Positions 1 to 5,750 of a DNA stretch of 11,046 nt are shown here, one piece after another. This DNA comes from Candidatus Magasanikiibacteriota bacterium (GTDB lineage: Bacteria; Patescibacteriota; Patescibacteriia; Magasanikbacterales; 2-02-FULL-50-9b). The stretch lies in assembly GCA_026396555.1 (NCBI GenBank), contig JAPLWO010000068.1:1-11046 (forward strand). The letters are read 5' to 3'. Position 1 is the stretch's first letter. Each line of letters starts with the position of its first letter. The translations under genes were made by a program, and so were the position numbers. Under the pieces are notes generated by a model, which worked only from the letters and a program-made list of their open reading frames with translations, was not told the origin of the DNA and did not search any database.

Positions 1-230
1 TTGTGAATTTAACCACGCATGAAAAGGATAAAGAACACTCGACGAGTGCGGTGCCGCTGATTTGTATTAGTAAAGATTGGGAAGGGCATGCGGGGCCTGC
101 GGGGGACGTAATTGGAACTGATTTGTCGATTATTCAGCCAGTTGGAATTCTTGCCGATGTTGCGCCAACTGTTTTGCATGCGATGGGAATTGCGCAGCCG
201 AGCGAAATGTCGGGGCGGCCACTTATTTAA
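1..230 (+). CDS. gpmI: 2,3-bisphosphoglycerate-independent phosphoglycerate mutase, C-terminal end (5' partial)
   Basis: Only the last 75 or so codons are present; the reading frame is open to the left edge, so the GTG at position 3 is an internal codon and not a start. The enzyme interconverts 3- and 2-phosphoglycerate in glycolysis, in the cytoplasm, using two manganese ions. The fragment shows the C-terminal signature of the alkaline-phosphatase-fold mutase: KEHSTSAVPL, whose His corresponds to a metal-ligand His in the family's H-T-x-x-PVP motif, followed by GILADVAPTVLHAMG and the terminal EMSGRPLI. The catalytic serine and the other metal ligands lie outside the window. The stop codon is 3 bp before the PAP2 gene, so the two are probably co-transcribed. 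Confidence 0.88.
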   Translation, partial: VNLTTHEKDKEHSTSAVPLICISKDWEGHAGPAGDVIGTDLSIIQPVGILADVAPTVLHAMGIAQPSEMSGRPLI

Positions 231-233
231 TTT

Positions 234-755
234 ATGATTTCTTCGTTGGCTTCGCTCGATTGGATAATCGTTGAAAAAATTCATAATTTTTTATTGCTCC
301 ATCCAGCGTTAATTTTGTGTGCAGTATTTTTAAATTACGCACTTGTTACCACGCTGATCGTATTAATTTTTGTGTATTTGTTTAAGCATCATCATCACAC
401 AGGACACGACGATGGGTGGATTTTATTTCCATTCGTGTCAGCGCTCGCATTTACAATAAGCGAAGGAATTGGATTTATTTATTTTCGACCGCGGCCGTTT
501 GTGACGCATGCAATTGATCCATTTATTTCTTTGTCGCCGCTTTTAAAATCATTTCCATCGATTCATGCGACGATGGCTTTTGCGGGTGCGTATTTACTTT
601 TTTTGTATAAGCGAAGTTGGGGAATTTATGCGCTGATTTTGGCGTTTATTATCGCGTTTATTCGAGTTGCGGTCGGCGTTCATTATCCGAGCGATGTCCT
701 TGTCGGCGCGGTGCTCGGTGTGGTACTATCTGGGCTCGTTTACCGATTAAAATAA
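234..755 (+). CDS. PAP2-family membrane phosphatase (possible undecaprenyl-diphosphatase)
   Basis: A 173-aa integral membrane protein with about five hydrophobic segments (roughly residues 23-50, 62-83, 112-125, 130-148 and 153-170). PAP2 enzymes hydrolyse lipid phosphates. In bacteria a frequent role is regenerating undecaprenyl phosphate, the carrier for peptidoglycan and surface polysaccharides, and the manC-like and mltG genes downstream fit that role. The three phosphatase motifs are visible: RPRP at 85-88, PSIH at 108-111 with the acid/base His111, and R144-x5-H150-x3-D154, where His150 would be the nucleophile. The Lys that begins the classical K-x6-RP motif is replaced by Gly80, and the Ser before Arg144 is Ile. 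Residues 51-58 form a natural His-rich loop (KHHHHTGH). The substrate cannot be decided from sequence. Spacing to neighbours is 3 bp upstream and 4 bp downstream. Confidence 0.85.
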   Translation: MISSLASLDWIIVEKIHNFLLLHPALILCAVFLNYALVTTLIVLIFVYLFKHHHHTGHDDGWILFPFVSALAFTISEGIGFIYFRPRPFVTHAIDPFISLSPLLKSFPSIHATMAFAGAYLLFLYKRSWGIYALILAFIIAFIRVAVGVHYPSDVLVGAVLGVVLSGLVYRLK

Positions 756-759
756 GCGT

Positions 760-1836
760 ATGAGTCAACTCAAAATCGTCATTCGTGCAGGTGGAACGGG
801 CACACGTTTGTGGCCGTTATCGACTGCAGATTTGCCGAAACAATTTGTTCCGGTGTTGTCGGAGAAAACATTGTTGCAAGAAACGTTTGAACGCGTGCGC
901 ATTTTTGGTATTGAAAATATTTTTGTAACAACAAATGCACGATATGTAGATATTGTGCGAGAGCAAGTTCCGGAATTATTGGAGGCGCATATTATTGCGG
1001 AACCTCTCAAGCGAAATACGGGACCTGGTGTTGCGTTTGAAACGGCGACGCTCGCGAAATTTTTTGAAGGACAGGAATCTGAAATTATTATTGCGAGTAT
1101 TCCGTCGGATGATTTTGTTGGAAATGCGGACGCGTTCGTGACTGCGCTTAAAGAGATTTCTCGGTTTGTTTCAGCGTCACCGGAATCGATCGTGATGCCA
1201 CTCGTGACTCCTGCAGCGGTTGATCCAGGATATTCGTATGTACGCGCGGATTTTGAAAATCAATCAAATGGCGAAGGACTTGCGGCGATTACTGAGTGGG
1301 TTGAAAAACCAGATCCAGAATTGTGTCGCGCGATGATTGCGGCAGGAAATTGGTTTGCACATACAGGGATGTACATCTGGAAGTTGGATACAGCGGTTCG
1401 TATGTTTGAAACATTTGCGCCGGCTGTGTGGTCGCAAGTTTTAAAAATTCGAGATGAATTGTTGGAGGGTGATCGAGAAGGCGCATTGGCAGCGGCGCAT
1501 GAGCTACCGATTATTTCGATCGAATCTTTGGTAACAAAATTATATCCGAAAAAAGTTGGGTATCGTGCGGATAGCTGGGGATGGTCTGACGTTGGAAAGT
1601 GGACGGTGGTTAAAGATTTATTGCACGCGGATGATAAAAAAAATGCATCGACGCACGATAAAGTTCATTTTGTGAATGCGCAAAATAATTTGGTGTACGG
1701 CGCGATCGGGAAACGCGTCGTGTGCGTGGGCGTGTCGGATTTAATTATTGTTGATCGCGGTGATCAATTATTAATTTGTCGCGTGGATGAGTCGCCTAAT
1801 ATCGGCGCGATTTCGGAGGAACTCGGAAAACTATGA
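760..1836 (+). CDS. manC: Mannose-1-phosphate guanylyltransferase (ManC/GMP type)
   Basis: This cytoplasmic nucleotidyltransferase makes GDP-mannose from GTP and mannose-1-phosphate for surface glycans. The 358-aa length matches the single-domain enzymes, without the fused isomerase of long ManC proteins. Visible motifs are the nucleotide-binding loop AGGTGTRLWPLS (10-21), PKQF (26-29), EPLKRNTGPG (81-90), PSDDF (115-119), GYSYV (157-161), the sugar-binding VEKPD (181-185), GMYIW (203-207) and the metal-binding DVGKW (277-281). The usual PSDH is PSDD here. A different NDP-hexose pyrophosphorylase specificity is possible, but LWPLS, PKQF and RNTGP point to the mannose enzyme. There is no clear Shine-Dalgarno before the ATG. 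The stop codon overlaps the mltG start in ATGA, so translation is probably coupled. Confidence 0.87.
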   Translation: MSQLKIVIRAGGTGTRLWPLSTADLPKQFVPVLSEKTLLQETFERVRIFGIENIFVTTNARYVDIVREQVPELLEAHIIAEPLKRNTGPGVAFETATLAKFFEGQESEIIIASIPSDDFVGNADAFVTALKEISRFVSASPESIVMPLVTPAAVDPGYSYVRADFENQSNGEGLAAITEWVEKPDPELCRAMIAAGNWFAHTGMYIWKLDTAVRMFETFAPAVWSQVLKIRDELLEGDREGALAAAHELPIISIESLVTKLYPKKVGYRADSWGWSDVGKWTVVKDLLHADDKKNASTHDKVHFVNAQNNLVYGAIGKRVVCVGVSDLIIVDRGDQLLICRVDESPNIGAISEELGKL

Positions 1837-2771
1837 AGATTGGAAAAATCTTTTTAAGTTTTTTTATTGCCGTGATTATTTTTGGCTGGGCATTTCATAC
1901 AAATGCAGGGACGATTGTGATTCAAGACGGAGATTCAGTTGGTAGTGTGGCGGCTCGTGCGGCAAGTGCCGGGATTGTTCGTTCATCAATTATTTTTAAA
2001 ATTGGGTATCGAATTTTCGGTGGTGACGCGAATATTTTTCCGGGAGTTGTAAAAATTTCGAGTGATTGTAATGTAAAATGTGTTGTGCGGCGCGTCACAT
2101 CGTCGCAGCGTGACACGATTCGAATCACGCTCACAGAAGGGCAAGATTTGCGTGATTTAGCTCGGATTTTAACTGCGCGCGGAATCGGAAGCGCATCTGA
2201 ATTATATGCAATTGCGGGAGTGCCTGCGGGAAAAAAAAGTGAAAATGATTATGAGGGGTATTTGTTTCCAGATTCGTATGATGTGCCAAAAGATATTTCA
2301 ACACAGCATTTAGTTGATTTGATGCGGCAGAATTTTAAAACACGTGTTGAAGATGGATTGAAATCTGAAATTGCTGCGTCTGGACATTCGCTGCATGACG
2401 TAATTATTGTTGCGAGCATTTTAGAAAAAGAAGTTCGGCCGGGCGATGATCGACGACGCGTTGCGGATTTAATTTGGCGACGCGTTGCTGCGGGAATGCC
2501 ACTCCAAGTTGATGCGTCAGTGAATTATGCAACGGGCAAGGAAAATTTATTCACAACCGCGCAAGATCGCGCGACAGATTCGCCGTGGAACACATATAAA
2601 TATAAAGGTTTGCCGGTTGGGCCGATCGGAAATCCGGGAATCGATGCGATTGAAGCGGCGATGACACCAATCGCGAATCCTTATTGGTTTTATTTAACTG
2701 GATCAGATGGTGTTGTACATTTTGCGAAAAATTTTGATGAGCAAATTGCGAATAGAAAATATCTCAAATGA
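1833..2771 (+). CDS. mltG: Endolytic murein transglycosylase MltG (YceG-like)
   Basis: MltG cleaves nascent glycan strands at the membrane and is thought to set their length. The 312-aa protein has an N-in membrane anchor (about residues 6-22), then an extracytoplasmic part. Residues 26-100 resemble the LysM-like module that precedes the YceG domain. The catalytic domain shows EGYLFPDSY (141-149), ILEKE (196-200), which contains the family's catalytic glutamate, LQVDASVNYATG (224-235), SPWNTY (250-255) and GLPVGPIGNPG (259-269). The protein is slightly shorter than the E. coli enzyme. A C79-x3-C83 pair lies in the LysM-like part. A GGAGGA sequence at 1815-1820 sits 12 bp before the ATG, rather far for a strong ribosome site. 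The gene overlaps manC and queA by 4 bp on each side. Confidence 0.93.
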   Translation: MKIGKIFLSFFIAVIIFGWAFHTNAGTIVIQDGDSVGSVAARAASAGIVRSSIIFKIGYRIFGGDANIFPGVVKISSDCNVKCVVRRVTSSQRDTIRITLTEGQDLRDLARILTARGIGSASELYAIAGVPAGKKSENDYEGYLFPDSYDVPKDISTQHLVDLMRQNFKTRVEDGLKSEIAASGHSLHDVIIVASILEKEVRPGDDRRRVADLIWRRVAAGMPLQVDASVNYATGKENLFTTAQDRATDSPWNTYKYKGLPVGPIGNPGIDAIEAAMTPIANPYWFYLTGSDGVVHFAKNFDEQIANRKYLK

Positions 2772-3577
2772 AAACTGCTGAGCTTGATTATTTTTTACCT
2801 CCTGAACAAATTGCGCAACGATCTGTTGAGCCGCGCGATCATTCGAAATTATTGGTAGCGGATCGTGTGAGTGGTGAGATGGAACACCTGCAATTTTATG
2901 ATATCGTAAAATTTTTACGACCCGATGATATTTTAGTTTTTAATAATACCAAAGTTTTTCGTGCGCGTTTGCGTGTGGGTGCGATAGAAATTTTATTACT
3001 TCGTCCAGCGAATGATGCGTGGTTGGCTGAATATCAGACAGTATATGCGCGTCACACTGGTTCTGTTGCAGCGCCGACAGCTGGATTTCATTTTACTAAA
3101 GAGTTACGTGAAAAAATTCAATCGCTCGGAGTTACTTTTTTGGAGGTGACGCTGCATGTGGGAATTGGAACATTTCAGCCGGTGAAAACGGAACTGGTCG
3201 AAGCGCATCCGATGCATAGCGAATGGGTGAATGTTGATGCTGAAACTGCGGGCGCGATCGCAGCGGCAAAAAAAGCAGGTCGTCGCGTTATTGCAGTGGG
3301 AACCACAACCACACGTGCGCTTGAGGGCGCGGCTGCAGAAATTTTAGCTGGCAAATCGTTTGAAGGTGATGTGAATATTTTTATCAATCCTGGATATAAA
3401 TTTAAAATAATCGATGGCCTTGTGACAAATTTTCATTTACCAAAGTCAACCTTACTTTTATTGGTGAGTGCTTTTTTGGGCGACGACGGGCTTGATCGGT
3501 TGAAGAAAATTTATGCAGATGCGATCACGCGTAAGTATCGTTTTTTTAGTTTTGGCGACGGGATGTTTATTAACTGA
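2768..3577 (+). CDS. queA: S-adenosylmethionine:tRNA ribosyltransferase-isomerase, lacking the central beta-barrel domain
   Basis: QueA transfers and isomerises the ribosyl part of SAM onto 7-aminomethyl-7-deazaguanine in tRNA, giving epoxyqueuosine at wobble position 34. Family landmarks are clear: LDYFLPPEQIAQ (6-17), RDHSKLL (23-29), ILVFNNTKVFRARL (55-68), YQTVYA (89-94), GSVAAPTAGFHF (98-109), TLHVGIGTFQPV (128-139), MHSEW (149-153), GTTTTRALE (178-186), VTNFHLPKSTLLLLVSAF (219-236) and YRFFSFGDGMFI (257-268). The protein has 269 residues where about 340-356 is usual. The missing part is one block: IEILLLRPANDAW (73-85) runs almost directly into YQTVYA, removing roughly 75-80 residues that form the inserted beta-barrel domain in full-length QueA. 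The reading frame is intact and all other motifs remain. It overlaps mltG in ATGA, and its TGA stop is the left end of a large palindrome. Confidence 0.9.
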   Translation: MKTAELDYFLPPEQIAQRSVEPRDHSKLLVADRVSGEMEHLQFYDIVKFLRPDDILVFNNTKVFRARLRVGAIEILLLRPANDAWLAEYQTVYARHTGSVAAPTAGFHFTKELREKIQSLGVTFLEVTLHVGIGTFQPVKTELVEAHPMHSEWVNVDAETAGAIAAAKKAGRRVIAVGTTTTRALEGAAAEILAGKSFEGDVNIFINPGYKFKIIDGLVTNFHLPKSTLLLLVSAFLGDDGLDRLKKIYADAITRKYRFFSFGDGMFIN

Positions 3578-3620
3578 GTCTCTACACACATCTGTTTTCT
3601 ATTGCGAGACTTATTTTTTT
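3578..3620 (+). terminator. Probable intrinsic terminator of the gpmI-queA operon
   Basis: GTCTC (3578-3582) can pair with GAGAC (3606-3610), followed by TTATTTTTTT. The loop of 23 nt is long and the stem is short, so this arm alone is weak. It looks like a diverged copy of the better hairpin on the opposite strand and may act together with the rest of the palindrome. Confidence 0.5.
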
Positions 3621-3687
3621 GCTGCAAAATATTCAGATTTCGTCGAGCTATTACCGATAGCCCTTCTCAATCTTCATATTTTTCTCT

Positions 3688-3730
3688 AAAAAAATAAGTC
3701 TCTCGTGACGAAACAGATGTACGCAGAGAC
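3688..3730 (-). terminator. Intrinsic terminator of tgt
   Basis: Read on the minus strand, GTCTCT-G-CGT pairs with ACG-AGAGAC (9 bp with one bulged G and a 14-nt loop), followed by TTATTTTTTT. It begins within the tgt stop codon region and is the stronger of the two arms of the palindrome. Confidence 0.7.
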
Positions 3731-4879
3731 TCAAAACCACGAATCGCGATATTTTTTAAATTCTCCCGCAGTAATTGCCGCGCGAATTTCCTCGCACAGT
3801 TTTAAAAGAAAACGAATATTATGAATGCTTGCTAAACGATACGCAAGTAATTCTTCGCATTTAAATAAATGATGGATGTATGCGCGTGTGTGATGTTTAC
3901 AGGTAAAACAATCACACCATGCGTCGAGCGGGCTAGTGTCAGTTGCGAATGCTGCATTGCGCAAATTGATTTTTAAATCAACGCCCTCACGAGAATAGAG
4001 TGCTCCATTTCGTGCAACGCGGGTTGGGGCAACGCAATCAAAAATGTCGATACCGCGCTCGACAACATCAAAAATATCGCGCGGATTATATCCAACGCCC
4101 ATAGTGTAGCGTGGTTTGTCGGCTGGCAATAAATCTTCGAGCCAATCAAGTGTTGTCGCGGTCATTTCCATGTTGTATCCAATTGATTCACCACCAATCG
4201 CAATTCCATCGAACGGAAGTGACGTAATAAATTTCGCAGACTCTCGACGTAACTCTTTGTGATTTGCACCTTGAATAATTCCAAATAAAAATTGTTTCCA
4301 TGGATGCGGGCCCGGAGTTTGATGTGCCGCGACGCAGCGCTCTGCCCATGCATGTGTGGTAATCATCGCGTCGTGCGCTTTTTCAAAATTCGCACTGTCA
4401 GGTGTGCAAATATCAAAATTCATAATGATATCAGCACCGAGTTTGTGTTGAATATCGATTGCGATTTCCGGCGTAAAGCGATGCGATGATCCGTCGATGT
4501 GCGAGCGAAAACTGACACCATCAAAATCAATTTTAACTTTGTTCGCGGTTTTGTCGCCATCGTTTTTTTCTTCCTGCTGCTCGCCCAAAGAAAAAACTTG
4601 AAATCCGCCACTGTCAGTTAACAGTGGGCCGTGGTAATTCATAAATCCGTGTACGCCGCCGAGCGATGCAACCAAATCTTCGCCGGGGCGTAAATGTAAA
4701 TGATAGGTATTTGCTAAAATAACGCTTGCGCCTGATTCGGCAATATCGCGCGAATCAAGCGCTTTAACGGTTGCTTGCGTGCCAACCGGCATAAACGTCG
4801 GCGTCAAAATATCGCCGTGATCAGTGTGAATGACTCCGGTCCGTGCACGTCCATCAGTTGCAAGTTGTTCCCAAAACAT
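3731..4879 (-). CDS. tgt: tRNA-guanine transglycosylase
   Basis: Tgt exchanges guanine 34 of GUN-anticodon tRNAs for a queuine precursor (preQ1 in most bacteria). The product is the substrate of QueA, whose gene is convergent and adjacent. The 382-aa protein begins MFWEQLATDGRARTG, as usual for the family. An upstream in-frame TTG at 4915 is rejected because TTGACA there is a promoter -35 box. Motifs: MPVGTQATVK (30-39), TDSGGFQVFSL (88-98) with Asp89, FDICTP (155-160), GGESIGY (229-235), MGVGYNPRD (260-268), FDCVAPTR (280-287) with the nucleophile Asp281, and the zinc site C322-x-C324-x2-C327 with His353. Two substrate-pocket segments are atypical: FDICTP where FDECTP is usual, and GGESIGY where GGLxVGE is usual. 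A charged stretch of about 15 residues after FSL (about 99-114) is longer than in E. coli Tgt. Confidence 0.93.
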   Translation of the reverse strand: MFWEQLATDGRARTGVIHTDHGDILTPTFMPVGTQATVKALDSRDIAESGASVILANTYHLHLRPGEDLVASLGGVHGFMNYHGPLLTDSGGFQVFSLGEQQEEKNDGDKTANKVKIDFDGVSFRSHIDGSSHRFTPEIAIDIQHKLGADIIMNFDICTPDSANFEKAHDAMITTHAWAERCVAAHQTPGPHPWKQFLFGIIQGANHKELRRESAKFITSLPFDGIAIGGESIGYNMEMTATTLDWLEDLLPADKPRYTMGVGYNPRDIFDVVERGIDIFDCVAPTRVARNGALYSREGVDLKINLRNAAFATDTSPLDAWCDCFTCKHHTRAYIHHLFKCEELLAYRLASIHNIRFLLKLCEEIRAAITAGEFKKYRDSWF

Positions 4880-4915
4880 AGACGCATTGTTGCAGAAAAA
4901 GGTGCGGTATGTCAA
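4880..4915 (-). promoter_or_regulatory. tgt promoter predicting a leaderless mRNA
   Basis: On the minus strand a perfect -35 TTGACA (4915-4910), an 18-bp spacer and a -10 AACAAT (4891-4886) are followed by only 6 bases, GCGTCT, and then the ATG at 4879. Transcription should start at or next to the A of the start codon. This also decides the start codon against the upstream in-frame TTG, which is the first codon of the -35 box itself. The opposite-strand C39 gene starts at 4926, so the 46-bp gap must also hold its promoter. For that direction I see only weak candidates (TTGCAG at 4890-4895 with AAGATT at 4914-4919). Confidence 0.65.
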
Positions 4916-4925
4916 GATTGTATAT

Positions 4926-5744
4926 ATGAAGGCACGATTTCATCTCGACATTTCAGTTATCATTTTGATCGCTGTAATTTTAGGCGGTGCAGGTGGATTT
5001 TTTGGCGTGAAATATTATATTGATCGTGAGACGCGTAAACAGGAAATTGCGTCGATTCAATTGCAGCAACATAAGGTTTCAAAAATTCCAACCATCAGTT
5101 CAACGTCGACGCCTAAAGCAAAAATTCCACTTACCACGACGACTTCGACGCTGGCAGTCGCAGATGTAACTGGCGCAATTAATTTAGATCTTATATTTTT
5201 TCCACAAGCGCCAAAAAAGATTTGGGATGCGGATCTTGAAGAATATTGCGAAGAAGCGTCGCTCCTTGCGGTTGATGCGTGGTATAAACACAAAACGTAT
5301 TCGGTTGACGAAATGGAAGCTGCGTTGTCGGCGATGAAAGATTGGGAAATAAAAACATTTGGATATTTTCAAAGCACGTCAGTTGAACAGACCGCACAAA
5401 TTGCGCGCGAGTATTTAGGGTATAAAAAAATTCGTGTAATCGACCGTCCAACGATCGCGCAAATTCGCGCAGAAATAGTTGCGCATCATCCGGTCATCGT
5501 TCCAGCAAATGGAAAGTTGTTAAAAAACCCCTATTTTAAAAATGGCGGGCCGATGTTTCATATGGTTGTGGTGCGCGGATTTACGGAAAGTGGGGACGTA
5601 ATTGTGAATGATCCAGGGACGCAATTTGGCGAAAATTTTGTGTATTCTCCTGATGTAATTTTGAGTGCGATGGCAGATTGGGATCATGGACAGGATGAGA
5701 CGCAAGTTGCAACTGGAATTCCGCGTGTGCTTGTGGTAGAGTAG
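4926..5744 (+). CDS. Membrane-anchored C39-like cysteine peptidase family protein
   Basis: A 272-aa protein with one N-terminal membrane anchor (about residues 8-29), a Ser/Thr/Pro-rich linker (about 56-78), and then an extracytoplasmic domain resembling the C39-like peptidase family (Peptidase_C39_2). Evidence is PQAPKKIW (93-100), which carries the expected oxyanion Gln94, YCEEAS (107-112) with the likely nucleophile Cys108, FHMVVVRGF (211-219) with His212, and VIVNDPGTQ (225-233) with Asn228/Asp229 as the third catalytic position. The substrate is unknown; processing of exported peptides or cell-wall-associated proteins is possible. I place the start at the ATG 4926 because it begins the hydrophobic anchor. 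An in-frame upstream extension to 4830 would overlap tgt and its promoter. The gene ends 6 bp before the helicase gene, so the pair is probably co-transcribed. Confidence 0.78.
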   Translation: MKARFHLDISVIILIAVILGGAGGFFGVKYYIDRETRKQEIASIQLQQHKVSKIPTISSTSTPKAKIPLTTTTSTLAVADVTGAINLDLIFFPQAPKKIWDADLEEYCEEASLLAVDAWYKHKTYSVDEMEAALSAMKDWEIKTFGYFQSTSVEQTAQIAREYLGYKKIRVIDRPTIAQIRAEIVAHHPVIVPANGKLLKNPYFKNGGPMFHMVVVRGFTESGDVIVNDPGTQFGENFVYSPDVILSAMADWDHGQDETQVATGIPRVLVVE

Positions 5745-5750
5745 TTGCCC

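Larger units (their letters stand above)
3575..3733. repeat. 159-bp imperfect palindrome bounded by the queA and tgt stop codons
   Basis: Folding the segment about position 3654 pairs 57 of 79 positions (my hand count) without any gap. Perfect blocks are TGAGTCTCT (3575-3583 with 3725-3733), ACATCTGTTT (3588-3597 with 3711-3720), GAGACTTATTTTTTT (3606-3620 with 3688-3702), AAAAT and AT (3626-3632), AGATT (3635-3639), and GCTAT/ATAGC around a 5-nt loop at the centre (3647-3651, 3657-3661). The first three bases are the queA stop and the last three are the complement of the tgt stop. Each arm holds a terminator-like unit, so it probably acts as a bidirectional terminator. A small non-autonomous inverted-repeat element is an alternative. 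Confidence 0.9.

Noticed and set aside
3575..3733. Possibility that the palindrome is a CRISPR unit, attachment site or tRNA remnant
   Set aside because: There are no spaced direct repeats, no integrase and no tRNA-like arms. The terminator modules and stop-codon borders explain it better.
4880..4915. N-terminal extension of tgt by 12 codons from a TTG start
   Set aside because: The TTG is part of a perfect TTGACA -35 box with a matching -10, and the family N-terminus matches the internal ATG at 4879.
4830..4925. N-terminal extension of the C39-like protein
   Set aside because: It is antisense to the tgt start and its promoter. The hydrophobic anchor begins at the ATG 4926.
5191..5451. Several minus-strand open frames opposite the C39-like gene and the helicase
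   Set aside because: They are shadows of conserved genes on the + strand and have no motif or start signal.
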